Assembly (NCBI RefSeq): GCF_025643595.1
Contig: NZ_CP102826.1
Span: 3,224,001 to 3,288,000, forward strand
Length of the DNA: 64,000 nucleotides
Reading direction: 5' to 3'
Source: Saccharopolyspora rosea
Lineage (GTDB): Bacteria; Actinomycetota; Actinomycetes; Mycobacteriales; Pseudonocardiaceae
The notes under the pieces were generated by a model, which did not search any database, was not told where the DNA came from, and saw only the letters and a program-made list of their open reading frames with translations. Of the stretch, positions 33,000 through 45,224 are shown piece by piece (within the stretch, counting starts at the first letter, position 1; each line of letters begins with the position of its first letter). Made by a program: the position numbers and the translations under genes.

Positions 33000-34433
33000 T
33001 CACGTTCGAGCGCGTTGCCGGGTGGGGTGGCGTTGTGCGGATGTCGCGGTCGGGGGGTGCACCAGGGTGCTGAGCACCACGGCGATCAGCCACAAGGCGG
33101 CGCCGAGCAGGGCCGCGTGGTGCAGGCCCGTGGTGAATGCGTCGCGCGCGGCGGGGTTTCCGGCAAGAGCGCCGAACACCGCCACGCCCAGGGCCGTGCC
33201 GGTCTGGCGGGCGGTGTTGTTCACCCCGCTGGCCAGGCCCGCGCGTTCGGCGGGCAGCGCGCCGACGGCGGCGGCCACCAGTGCGGTGGTCAGCAGCCCG
33301 GCGCCGATGCCGCAGCACACCAGGACCGGCAGCACGCGCGGGTAGTCGCCGTCGGCGGTGGCCAGCAGCCAGCAGGCGGTGCCGAGTGCGGCGACGGCGG
33401 CGCCGGCCACCATCGGTGGCCGCGATCCCCACCGGGCGACCATCCGCCCGGCCACCGGGGCGAGCACGACCAGCGGGACCAGCAGCGGCAGCACCAGCAG
33501 CCCGGCGCGCATCGCCGACTCGCCGCGCACCTCCTGCAGGTACTGGGTCAGCACGAACAGCGACCCGTTGATGCACAGGTTCATGATCAACCCGACCGCG
33601 TTGGCGGCCGCGAACGTGCGGTTGACCAGCGCGGACGCGGCCCGGCCCAGCCGTGACCACAGCACGGCTGCGGCCAGCGCGGCCACGCCCGCCGCGATGC
33701 CGACCACGGCGTCGACGCCGGACCGGCCGGTCTCGATCACCGCGAACACCAGGGCGGTCAGGCCGACCACCGCGAACACCAGGGCGGTCAGGCCGACCAC
33801 CGCGCAGACCAGCGCGTCGGCCCGCACCCGTTGCGACCGGTCGCCGGGCACCGCGGGCACCAGCCGGGCGATCACCGCCACCGCGACGGCCACGACCGGG
33901 ACGGCCACGACCGGGACGTTGACCGCGAACACCGCGCGCCAGCTCACGGCCTGCACCAGCAGGCCGCCCAGCAGCGGGCCGGCGGGCAGTGCCAGCGAGG
34001 ACACCGCCGACCACACCCCCAACGCCCGGGCCTGCGCGCAGCGTTGCGGGTAGGCGCGGGTGATCAACGCGACGCTGCCCGGCAGCAGCACCGCGGCCGC
34101 GGCTCCCTGCGCCGCCCGGCAGGCCACCAGCACGGCCACGTCCGGGGCGAGTGCGCACCCCAGCGACGCCGCGCCGAACAGCACCAGGCCGGCCAGGACC
34201 AGGGCGCGGTGTCCCCAGCGGTCCCCCACCGCGCCCGCCGCCAGCAGCAGTCCGGCGATGGTCACCGCGTAGGCGTCGACGACCCACTGCATCCCGGCGG
34301 TCGAGGTGTGCAGGTCCGCGCGGATGGCGGGCAGTGCCACGTTGACCACGGTGACGTCCAACAACACCAGGAACATGCCCGCGCACATCACCGTCAGCGT
34401 CAGCGCGGGCCGCTCGTCACGTCTGCTCGTCAC
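33000..34433 (-). CDS. DHA2-type MFS drug transporter (14 TM)
   Basis: A 477-residue major-facilitator protein of the EmrB/QacA group. The first helix carries the family motif FLVLLDVTVVNVALPAI. The cytoplasmic loop GDRWGHRALVLAG is motif A, and the motif C region AVSSLALPAGPLLGGLL is clear. A 30-bp tandem duplication (33739-33798) doubles ten residues, AVVGLTALVF, within a central membrane helix. It is divergent from a winged-helix regulator gene 64 bp away, which may control it. Drug or metabolite export is inferred from the family. Confidence 0.88.
   Translation of the reverse strand: MTSRRDERPALTLTVMCAGMFLVLLDVTVVNVALPAIRADLHTSTAGMQWVVDAYAVTIAGLLLAAGAVGDRWGHRALVLAGLVLFGAASLGCALAPDVAVLVACRAAQGAAAAVLLPGSVALITRAYPQRCAQARALGVWSAVSSLALPAGPLLGGLLVQAVSWRAVFAVNVPVVAVPVVAVAVAVIARLVPAVPGDRSQRVRADALVCAVVGLTALVFAVVGLTALVFAVIETGRSGVDAVVGIAAGVAALAAAVLWSRLGRAASALVNRTFAAANAVGLIMNLCINGSLFVLTQYLQEVRGESAMRAGLLVLPLLVPLVVLAPVAGRMVARWGSRPPMVAGAAVAALGTACWLLATADGDYPRVLPVLVCCGIGAGLLTTALVAAAVGALPAERAGLASGVNNTARQTGTALGVAVFGALAGNPAARDAFTTGLHHAALLGAALWLIAVVLSTLVHPPTATSAQRHPTRQRART
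33739..33798. repeat. 30-bp tandem duplication inside the MFS gene
   Basis: Two identical 30-bp units at 33739-33768 and 33769-33798, with a partial third start (ACCGCG). On the coding strand this gives two copies of AVVGLTALVF in a row, keeping the frame. The result is a longer, strongly hydrophobic stretch in the middle of the protein. Confidence 0.85.
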
Positions 34434-34497
34434 GCCCCCACCCTGGCCCGGTGACGGTTCACGGTGGCCTGAAACGTCGCGGGCGCATCATGGGGGC

Positions 34498-35298
34498 ATG
34501 GCGATCCAGGGAGACAGCGACATCGCCGCGGTGGCGGTGCTGTTCGCCGAGCCCGGTCGGGCGCGGGTGCTGCAGGCGCTGGCCGACGGGCGGTCGTTGC
34601 CCGCGTCGGTGCTGGCCGCCGAGGCGGGACTGTCGCCCAGCGCGGCCAGCGCGCACCTGGCGCGGTTGCGCGAGGGCGGGCTCATCGAGGTCGAGCGCAG
34701 CGGGCGGCACCGCTACCACCGGCTGGCCGACGATCGGGTGGCCGCGGTGCTGGAGGCGTTGGCCACGATCGCTCCTGCCCGGCCGGTGCGGTCGCTGCGC
34801 GAGGGCACCCGTGCTGCGGCGCTGCGGCAGGCCCGCACCTGCTACGACCACCTGGCGGGGCGGTTGGGCGTGGCGGTGACCGCGGGATTGCTGCGCCAGG
34901 GCGCGTTGCGCAGTGTCGACGGGGTGCCCGACACGCGTCGTCGCCGTGGTGAGGCGCTGTCGAAACCGCTGGCCGATGTCCCGTACGAGCTGGGGCCGCG
35001 TGCCGAGGAGGTGTTGGCCGCGCTCGGGGTGGACCTCGACGCGGTGCGCGGTGCGTCGTCGCGGCGGCCGCTGCTGCGGTTCTGCCTGGACTGGAGCGAG
35101 CAGCGCCACCACTTGGCCGGGCGGCTCGGGGCGGCCGTGTTGCAGGCCCTGCTCGACGCGGGGTGGCTGTGCCGCAGGCCGGGGCAGCGTGCGGTGACGC
35201 TCACCGAGCCCGGTGAGCGCGGGTTGCGCGACCTGCTCGGTGTGGTGGCGCGGGAGGAGCCGGGGGCGTGCGCCGAGTGGCGCGGATCTCGGACCTGA
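34498..35298 (+). CDS. ArsR-like winged-helix regulator with C-terminal extension
   Basis: A 266-residue regulator. The N-terminal ~90 residues form an ArsR-type winged helix: ARVLQALADGRSLPASVLAAEAGLSPSAASAHLARLREGGLI with the wing SGRHRYHRLADD. The C-terminal half (RTCYDHLAGRLGVAVTAGLL, FCLDWSEQRHHLAGRLGAAV) contains two related HLAGRLG helices, which are seen in ArsR-like regulators of this size. CYDH and DWSEQRHHL could bind metal or a small ligand. ATG 34498 is used; the frame is open further upstream without homology. Divergent from the MFS pump, it may regulate it. Confidence 0.82.
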   Translation: MAIQGDSDIAAVAVLFAEPGRARVLQALADGRSLPASVLAAEAGLSPSAASAHLARLREGGLIEVERSGRHRYHRLADDRVAAVLEALATIAPARPVRSLREGTRAAALRQARTCYDHLAGRLGVAVTAGLLRQGALRSVDGVPDTRRRRGEALSKPLADVPYELGPRAEEVLAALGVDLDAVRGASSRRPLLRFCLDWSEQRHHLAGRLGAAVLQALLDAGWLCRRPGQRAVTLTEPGERGLRDLLGVVAREEPGACAEWRGSRT

Positions 35299-35378
35299 AT
35301 CGGTCCGGGCGGGTGTCCACTGTGATCTCCGGCGGTGCCGCAACGGCGACGTCGCGCTGGGGATAGCATCCCGCCTAG

Positions 35379-36401
<1,023 letters not shown>

Positions 36402-36416
36402 TCATCGCGACCTTGC

Positions 36417-36448
36417 GGGGCCGCGTCCGGGGCACCGGGCGCGGCCCC
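36417..36448 (+). terminator. Terminator hairpin after mdh
   Basis: GGGGCCGCG (36417-36425) pairs with CGCGGCCCC (36440-36448) over 9 bp. The loop can extend the stem by a further CCGG/CCGG pairing. It starts 16 bp after the mdh stop codon. Confidence 0.7.
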
Positions 36449-36500
36449 CGTCGTGTGCGGGGCGGGGAAAACCGGTTGCGCGTGCTGCCAGGCTGGGAGC

Positions 36501-37067
36501 ATGGACCGTCCCGCCGAGAGCATCGAACGTCCGCCGGTGTTGCTGCGCCGTTGGCGGCAGTCCGACCTGTACCGGGCGCACCACGTGGTCACCGAGTCGT
36601 TGCCGCACCTGCGGCCGTGGATGGCGTGGGCGGTCGGTGAGTACACGTTGGACACCATGGCCCGGTTCCTGGACGACAGCGACCGCAAGTGGCGGGACGG
36701 GGCGGAGTTCGGCTATGCGATCACTGTCGGGGGCGCGATCGTCGGCTGCATCAGCCTGATGGACCGGGTGGGCCCGGGTGGTCTGGAGATCGGGTACTGG
36801 CTGCACCCCGCCCACACCGGGCGGGGGCTGGTGACCACCGCGGCGGCGGCGCTGGTCGAGCAGGCGTTCGCGCTGCCGGGTGTGGAGCACGTCGAGATCT
36901 GGCACGACGCGGCCAACACCGCCAGCGGGGGTGTGCCGCACCGGCTCGGGTTCACCGAGGTGGAGCGGCGCAGCCCGCCGCGCGAAACCCCGCTGACTTC
37001 TGGTGAGTGCGGTGTCGACGTCGTCTGGCGGTTGACCCGTCGCCAGCACGCCGCGGCCGGGTCGTGA
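36501..37067 (+). CDS. GNAT-family N-acetyltransferase (RimJ/RimL type)
   Basis: A 188-residue acetyltransferase. The start (LLRRWRQSDLYRAHHVV) and the W-rich PHLRPWMAW are typical of RimJ/RimL-like enzymes. The acetyl-CoA site is LEIGYWLHPAHTGRGLVTTAAAALVEQAF, and HDAANTASGGVPHRLGF holds the usual late motif, though the common (N)xxS residue before RLGF is GVPH here. ATG 36501 follows GGGAG by 3-4 nt. It may acetylate a protein N-terminus or an antibiotic. It lies after the mdh terminator and is probably transcribed on its own. Confidence 0.82.
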   Translation: MDRPAESIERPPVLLRRWRQSDLYRAHHVVTESLPHLRPWMAWAVGEYTLDTMARFLDDSDRKWRDGAEFGYAITVGGAIVGCISLMDRVGPGGLEIGYWLHPAHTGRGLVTTAAAALVEQAFALPGVEHVEIWHDAANTASGGVPHRLGFTEVERRSPPRETPLTSGECGVDVVWRLTRRQHAAAGS

Positions 37068-37101
37068 CGGGGGACGCGGTCGGCGCGGGTGCGGTCACCG
37101 G

Positions 37102-37413
37102 TCACTGGTCGCCGGGTGGCGCGGTGGGGACGTCCGGCGGGCGCCAGAACCGTTCGTAGTGGCTCAGCCAGCGGGAGACGTCGCGCAGCGGCTCGGGGCG
37201 CAGTGCGTAGAGCCGGTAGCGGCCGCTCTTGGTCTCCTCGACCAGTCCGGCGTGGCGCAGCACGCGCAGGTGTTCGGACAGGCTGGGGCGGCGCATCGCG
37301 AAGTGCTCGGCGAGCTGGTTGACCGGGCGGGGCCCGTCCAGCAGCAGGCGCAGGACCTCGCGGCGCACGGGGCTGGCCAGTGCGGCGAACACCTCGTCGG
37401 CCGGTGTGCTCAT
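37102..37413 (-). CDS. ArsR-family transcriptional regulator
   Basis: A 103-residue ArsR/SmtB-type winged helix: VFAALASPVRREVLRLLLDGPRPVNQLAEHF, MRRPSLSEHLRVLRHAGLVEETKSGRYRLYAL, then a C-terminal helix (LSHYERFWRPP). No metal-binding cysteine motif is seen, so it belongs to the non-metal group often paired with glyoxalase or SRPBCC proteins. Its ATG overlaps the stop of the upstream VOC gene (ATGA), so the two are translationally coupled and transcribed together from the promoter before 37796. Confidence 0.88.
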   Translation of the reverse strand: MSTPADEVFAALASPVRREVLRLLLDGPRPVNQLAEHFAMRRPSLSEHLRVLRHAGLVEETKSGRYRLYALRPEPLRDVSRWLSHYERFWRPPDVPTAPPGDQ

Positions 37414-37796
37414 GCGGGCCTGTCGCCGTGCGGGGACGGTTCCAGCAGGGTCAGCGGGTTGCCGTCGAGGTCGGTGAGCGAGGCCATCCGGCCCCACGGC
37501 TGGTCCTGCACGTCGCCGACCTCGACGCCCGCGGCGCGCAGTGCGGCGATGTCGGCGTCCAGGTCGGTGGTGTGGAACTGCAGGTGGACCGGTCCGCCGA
37601 AGCTGCGGCCCGCGACGGTGGAGTCGACCAGCACCACGCCGGTCTGGGCGCCCGGCGGGCACACCATGACGAACCGGCCGTGCGGGCCCGCCACGTCGAC
37701 GGCGAGGTCGAAGCCGAGGGTGTCGACGTAGAAGTCCCGGGCGCGGGCGTGGTCGGCCACCGGGACGGATACGAATTGCAGTCGTGAGATGTGCAT
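37410..37796 (-). CDS. VOC-family (glyoxalase/bleomycin-resistance) protein
   Basis: A 128-residue vicinal-oxygen-chelate protein. The first module starts RLQFVSVPVADHARARDFYVDTLGF, the second PVHLQFHTTDLDADIAALRAAG and ends LTDLDGNPLTLLEP, the hallmark C-terminal strand. Histidine and glutamate at the usual metal positions (QFH, LLEP) are present. It could be a lyase, dioxygenase or binding protein. ATG 37796 precedes MHIS. It heads a two-gene operon with an ArsR gene, and an inverted repeat GTAGG-N6-CCTAC sits 15 bp upstream of the start. Confidence 0.85.
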   Translation of the reverse strand: MHISRLQFVSVPVADHARARDFYVDTLGFDLAVDVAGPHGRFVMVCPPGAQTGVVLVDSTVAGRSFGGPVHLQFHTTDLDADIAALRAAGVEVGDVQDQPWGRMASLTDLDGNPLTLLEPSPHGDRPA

Positions 37797-37810
37797 GTCC
37801 ACCACAATAG

Positions 37811-37826
37811 GTAGGCAAACTCCTAC
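37811..37826. promoter_or_regulatory. Inverted repeat upstream of the VOC-ArsR operon
   Basis: GTAGG (37811-37815), a 6-nt spacer and CCTAC (37822-37826). On the operon strand it is followed by TATTGT, a possible -10 box, 10 nt before the ATG. The position fits an ArsR operator for self-regulation. Confidence 0.4.
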
Positions 37827-38013
37827 ACGCCAAGGTCGACGCCCCGGAGGACCTCGACCAGGTGACACGGCCGTCATCCGATCACTGTGGACGGTCCGAT
37901 CGGGACTCTCCCCCACCGCGCGGTGCGACCGCGGCAGCCGACTTGGCGCGAACCGCACCACGCCACCCCGCCGACGCCCTATCGTGGTGGCCCCCGGTGG
38001 AGGAGGTTCGGCA

Positions 38014-38442
38014 GTGGACGGTGCCGTGCACGCGCGACAGATCGCGATCCCCGACGACGTCGGGCAGCACACCACCCTGCAGCGCCCCGACTACCACGAC
38101 GCGTTCAGCGTGCCGCCCGGCGCCCTCGCCGGCCTGCCGGCCGAAGCCGTGCTGCGGAGGGTGCTGGAGCAGTCCCGGCCCGCGCTGCGACGGTTCGTGC
38201 GCACCGGGTGGCGCTTCGGGCTCGGCTTCCCGCTCGCCCCGTTCCCCGCGCCCGGCCACGTCCTGGGCTGGCCGATCTCCGCCAGCACACCGCAGGCGGT
38301 CACCGGCGACCACGCCGTCGTGTTCGCCACCTTCGTGCGCTACGAACACCCCGCCGCCTCGGTGCTGTGGGCGGCCGCCGGCCCCCTGCACCGCCGCATC
38401 GTCCCGGCCCTCCTCCGCGACGCCGCCCGGGGGCACCGGTGA
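38014..38442 (+). CDS. DUF2867-like protein
   Basis: A 142-residue protein that looks like the small DUF2867/DUF1990 group, of unknown function. The visible landmarks are DYHDAFSVPPG, VRTGWRFGLGFPLAPFP and FVRYEHPAASVLWAAAGPLHRRIVPALL, the last being the most conserved C-terminal block of such proteins from memory. GTG 38014 follows GGAGGAGG by 7 nt. Its TGA overlaps the GTG of the esterase gene, so both were coupled before that gene broke. Confidence 0.68.
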   Translation: MDGAVHARQIAIPDDVGQHTTLQRPDYHDAFSVPPGALAGLPAEAVLRRVLEQSRPALRRFVRTGWRFGLGFPLAPFPAPGHVLGWPISASTPQAVTGDHAVVFATFVRYEHPAASVLWAAAGPLHRRIVPALLRDAARGHR

Positions 38443-39625
38443 ACCGGCTGCACGACCGCACCCGGCCGCTCACCACCGTCGACCCCGCCGCGACCGGCAC
38501 CGGCGACCTCGACGCACTGGCCGACGTGGTGGGCGACGCCCGCGTGGTGTGCCTCGGCGAAAGCGACCACGGCCTGTCCGAGATCATCCGGCTCACCGAC
38601 CGCATCACCCGTTTCCTCGTGCAGCACAAGGGATTCTCCGCGTTCGTGCTGGAATCCGGGTTCGCTGAAGGGCTGAAGGGCTGCTCGTCGACCAGTGGGT
38701 GCGCGGCGGGCCCGGCGACCTCGACACCGCCGCCGGACACGGCATCACCTACCGGTTCGGCGAACGCGCCGAAACCCGCGCGCAACTGCGGTGGATGCGC
38801 CAGTGGAACACCACCGGTCACCGGCTGGCCTTCCACGGCATGGACCTGCCCGGATCCAGCGCCGCACCCGGCCCGGCCGTGCGCACCTGCCTGCACCGCC
38901 TGCCCGCCCGGGACGGCGACGCCGACCTCGCCGCGGCCGCCGACCTCGGCCCGCCACCCCTGGCCGCGCGCCGCTGGGCCGAACTGCCCCGGCACGACCG
39001 CACCCGCCTGACCGCCGCGTTCACCGACCTCGTCCGGCGCGCCGCGGACCACGGCGACGAGATCGCCCTGCGCTGCGCCCGGTCGCTGTGCGCGCTGGCG
39101 GACCTGGCCTGCGGGGTCAACCGCCGCGACGAGTTCATGGCCGACTCGGTGCGCTGGATCCTCGACCGCGAAGACCGGATCGTCCTCAGCGCGCACAACG
39201 GCCACCTGCAACGAAGCCCCCGAGCCGGGCAGGCCACGCTCGGCGGTCTGCTCGCCGAGGAGCTGGGCGAGGAGGTGGTCGTGATCGGCACCACCTACGG
39301 CAGCGGCCCGGAACTGCGCATCACCCCGCGCAGCCACCGCCCCTACGACTGGGACGTCGCAGTGCGCCGGCGGCGTCTCGAACCCACCGACGTCGAAGCC
39401 GTCCTGGACGCCTCGGGCCTGCCCGTGTCCCTGGTCGACCTGCGCGGCGCGCCGGCCGACCTGCTCGCCCCGGCGCGGGGCTGGCGCGCCCAGGGCGGCC
39501 GGGTGCCCCTCGACGACATCCCCGCCGCCTTCGACGCGCTCATCCACGTCCAGCGCGCCGACCTCGCCCACGGCGTGGTCGATGCGCTGCGCGCCGACGT
39601 CGCCACCGCGCGCGGCGACCGCTGA
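38439..39625 (+). pseudogene. Erythromycin-esterase-family gene broken by an 8-bp duplication
   Basis: GTG 38439 starts a frame with the family's ARVVCLGESDHGLSEI and FSAFVLESGFAEGL. The frame then shifts into nonsense, and the right one resumes with LLVDQWVRGGPGDLDTAAG, MRQWNTTGHRLAFHGMDLPGSS, a mid DEFMADSVRWIL and SAHNGHLQRSP, down to 39625. The cause is visible: TGAAGGGC occurs twice in tandem (38666-38673, 38674-38681). Removing one copy restores GFAEGLLVDQW exactly. The intact protein would have been about 392 residues, a predicted macrolide-esterase or related hydrolase. Confidence 0.9.
38666..38681 (+). repeat. 8-bp tandem duplication that shifts the esterase frame
   Basis: TGAAGGGC repeated twice without gap. 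One unit less puts both halves of the surrounding coding sequence in a single frame. Such short tandem repeats can be lost again by slippage, so the defect could be reversible. Confidence 0.9.
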
Positions 39626-39627
39626 AC

Positions 39628-39641
39628 CCGCCCCGGGGCGG
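39628..39641. terminator. Short GC palindrome between convergent genes
   Basis: CCGCCCCGGGGCGG is a perfect 14-bp palindrome filling most of the 20-bp gap between the esterase pseudogene and the convergent coiled-coil gene. It may act as a weak terminator in both directions. Confidence 0.4.
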
Positions 39642-39645
39642 CCGG

Positions 39646-40755
39646 TCAGGACGAGGCCGGTGGTTCGGCGCGGGCGCCATCCAGCCGGGCCCGCAGGGTG
39701 CGCAGCTGCTCGGTGGCCTCGTCCAGCTGGCGTTCGGCGCGTTCGGCGCGGGCCAGGGTCTGGTCCCGGGCGTCGCGCAGCGCGGCGAGCTGCTGGGCGG
39801 CGGCGTCGCGTTCGGCCGCCAGCCGCTGCTCGGACTCCTCCCGCAGCCGCCGCAGTTCGGCGGCCTGCTCGGCGCGCACCCGCTCGGTGTCCTCGCGGTG
39901 CCGCTGCGCCTGCTCGGCGGCCTGCCGGGCGTCGCGCTGGGCCTGGTCGAGCTGCGCTCGGGCGTCCTCGGCGGCCTGCTCGGCGCGGGCGGCCCGCTCC
40001 ACCGCCGCGTCCCGTTCCCGGGCGGCGGCGGTGCTGTCCCGCCGCGCCTGCTCCTGGGCGGTGCGCACCTGCTCGGCCGCGGTCCGCTCGGCCTGCTCCT
40101 GCTGCCGGCGCGCCTGCTCGACCAGGTCCGCGGCCTCCCGTCGCGCCGCCTCGACGGCGACCTCAGCCTCGTTGCGGGCGGCTTCGACGTCCTCGGCGGC
40201 CCGCTGTTCGGCGGCCCGCGCCCGCTGCTGGGCGGCGTCGCGTTCCGCGCGGGCCGCTTCGGCCTCGCGCGTGGCGTCCTCGGCGGCGGCCTCGGCCGCG
40301 CCCCGGGCCTGTTCGGCTTCCCGGCGCTGCCGCTGGGCCTGGGCCAGTGCTTGCTCGGCTTGGGCGACCCGGTGGGCCGCTTCGGCCTGCGCGGCCTGCA
40401 CCTGCGCCTCGGCGGCGCTGGGATCGGCGATCGCCGACAGCTCCTCGATCGCGCTGCGCACGTTGCGCGACAGCTGCTCGGACAGCGACCGGTACTGGCG
40501 CAGCAGTTCCTCGGCCCGCATCCGCGCCCCGTCGAACTCGGCGGCCACGATCGGGGGGTCGTCGGGTTCGCTGCGCTGCGCGGCCAGCCGTTGCCGTTCC
40601 TTCCACGCCCGCCACCGGGTGTGCTCGGGCAGGTCGCAGTACTCCGCGGGCCGACCGGGGCCGCCGCCGCGCAGCACCGGCCGCTCGCAGCCGGGGAACT
40701 TGCACACCCCGTCGCGGACCTGCTCGGACGCGGTGTCGACCGGCTGCTCGCTCAT
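39646..40755 (-). CDS. Long coiled-coil protein with N-terminal cysteine motif
   Basis: A 369-residue protein. Residues ~15-55 hold a possible metal-binding motif (VCKFPGCERPVLR then AEYCDLPEHTRWRAWKERQR). From about residue 75 to near the end it is a continuous Ala/Glu/Arg/Gln-rich coiled coil (AEAAHRVAQAEQALAQAQRQ, AERDAAQQRARAAEQRA). There is no membrane segment or ATPase motif. The N-terminal pattern resembles actinobacterial proteins of unknown function that combine a replication- or DNA-linked zinc knuckle with a coiled coil. ATG 40755; divergent from the PHP-UvrD helicase, 117 bp apart. Confidence 0.75.
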   Translation of the reverse strand: MSEQPVDTASEQVRDGVCKFPGCERPVLRGGGPGRPAEYCDLPEHTRWRAWKERQRLAAQRSEPDDPPIVAAEFDGARMRAEELLRQYRSLSEQLSRNVRSAIEELSAIADPSAAEAQVQAAQAEAAHRVAQAEQALAQAQRQRREAEQARGAAEAAAEDATREAEAARAERDAAQQRARAAEQRAAEDVEAARNEAEVAVEAARREAADLVEQARRQQEQAERTAAEQVRTAQEQARRDSTAAARERDAAVERAARAEQAAEDARAQLDQAQRDARQAAEQAQRHREDTERVRAEQAAELRRLREESEQRLAAERDAAAQQLAALRDARDQTLARAERAERQLDEATEQLRTLRARLDGARAEPPASS

Positions 40756-40872
40756 AGCCGCCGACGGTACCAACACCGCATCGCCGAGCCGTCGAACGGC
40801 GTTGCCGCCCAGGCGTTTCGGGCCGCGGCCCCCGCGCGGGCCGGCCGGTGGCGCTTTGGCAGGATCGGCCGG

Positions 40873-43972
<3,100 letters not shown>

Positions 43973-43986
<14 letters not shown>

Positions 43987-45145
43987 CCGCCAGCGCGTCG
44001 TGACCGTGGATCCACCGCAGCGTGGTGTCGATGGCGGCCAGGTCGCTGTCGCGGCGGTCGGCCCGCGGCCCGTCGGACAGGTGCAGCAGGTCGGAGGCCA
44101 CCCACGAGCTGCGCTGCACCTGGCGGGTGCGGGTGCGGCGCAGCTGTTCGTAGCGGCGCAGCGCGGTGGCGTGGTCGTCGTGGCGGGCCAGCAGGGCGGC
44201 CAGCGCGGCGGCGTCCTCGATGGTCTGGTTGGCGCCCTGGCCGTGGTGCGGGAGCATCGCGTGCGCGGCGTCGCCGAGCAGCGCGATGCGGCCCTGCTGC
44301 CAGCGGTGCAGCGGGGTCTGGCCGAACAGGGCCCACCGCTGGTGCAGGCTGGTGGCCGCGACCAGCTGCCGCACCGCGGGGTGCCAGCCGTCGAACGCGG
44401 CGGTGATCTCCGCGGGCGAGGCGGGCAGCACCCACTCCGGGGTGTCCCAGCGGTCGGGGCCGTCGACCACGGCCAGGAAGTTGATGACCTCGCCGTCGCC
44501 GATCGGGTAGTGCAGCACGTGCCCGCCGGGGCCCATCCAGAACTGGATCGCCGCCGGGTCGGGCAGCAGGTCCAGCCGCTCCCGGGGCACCAGGCCGCGG
44601 AAACCGCTGGTGCCGGAGTACACCGCGGGGTCGGTGCCGGTGAGGTGGGTGCGCACCGCCGAGTGCACCCCGTCGGCGCCGACGACGATCTCGGCGCTGG
44701 TGCGGGTGCCGTCGGCGAAGTCCAGCCGGACCCGCTCGCCGGTGTCGTCGAGGCCCACCAGGCGGTGGCCGAGGTGCACGTGCTCGGCCCCGACGGCGCG
44801 GGAGAGCAGTTGTTGCAGGTCGGCGCGGTGGATGCCGCAGTAGGGGGCGCCGAACAGGCGGGTGTAGGTCTCGCCGACGGGGTGCGCGGCGATGCGGTGG
44901 GCGTCGCGCCAGTGGCGGTAGACCAGCTCGGTGGGCGCGGCTGAGCTGCGGGCGATCCCGTCGGCCAGGCCGAGGCGCTGCAGCACGCGCGTGCCGTTGG
45001 CCGACAGGGCGACCGCGGCGCCGACCTCGCGCAGTTCGGGAGCCTGCTCGTGGACCTCGGCGGTGATGCCGTGCTCGCGCAGCGCCAGGGCGAGCGTGAG
45101 CCCGCCGATGCCGCCGCCGATGATCGCCACGGTTGCTGGGGACAT
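43973..45145 (-). CDS. FAD-dependent monooxygenase (salicylate-hydroxylase-like)
   Basis: A 390-residue class A flavoprotein monooxygenase. The Rossmann GGGIGGLTLALAL is at residues 9-22, the NAD(P)H/FAD DG motif is IVVGADGVHSAVR, and the second FAD motif is LLGDAAHAMLPHHGQGANQTIEDA. Members hydroxylate aromatic compounds with NAD(P)H. The HxxGQGAN loop places it near salicylate and 6-hydroxynicotinate hydroxylases. ATG 45145 follows GGGAG. It is divergent from a TetR gene with two matched palindromes between them, so expression is probably induced by its substrate. Confidence 0.88.
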
Positions 45146-45165
45146 CGGTTCTCCCGTTCCACTCG

Positions 45166-45189
45166 GGTTTGTACCGATCGGTACAAACC
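45166..45189. promoter_or_regulatory. 24-bp perfect palindrome, TetR operator 1
   Basis: A perfect 24-bp palindrome centred on CCGATCGG, containing TTGTACCGATCGGTACAA. It lies 20 bp upstream of the monooxygenase start. The core ACCGATCGGT is typical of TetR-family sites. It repeats 31 bp away (centre to centre). Confidence 0.8.
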
Positions 45190-45200
45190 TGGACGGTAGA

Positions 45201-45216
45201 TGTACCGATCGGTACA
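45201..45216. promoter_or_regulatory. 16-bp perfect palindrome, TetR operator 2
   Basis: TGTACCGATCGGTACA, identical in its 16 bp to the centre of the palindrome at 45166-45189. It ends 8 bp before the regulator's GTG start, so binding would block the regulator's own transcription. Confidence 0.8.
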
Positions 45217-45224
45217 GTCAAGGG

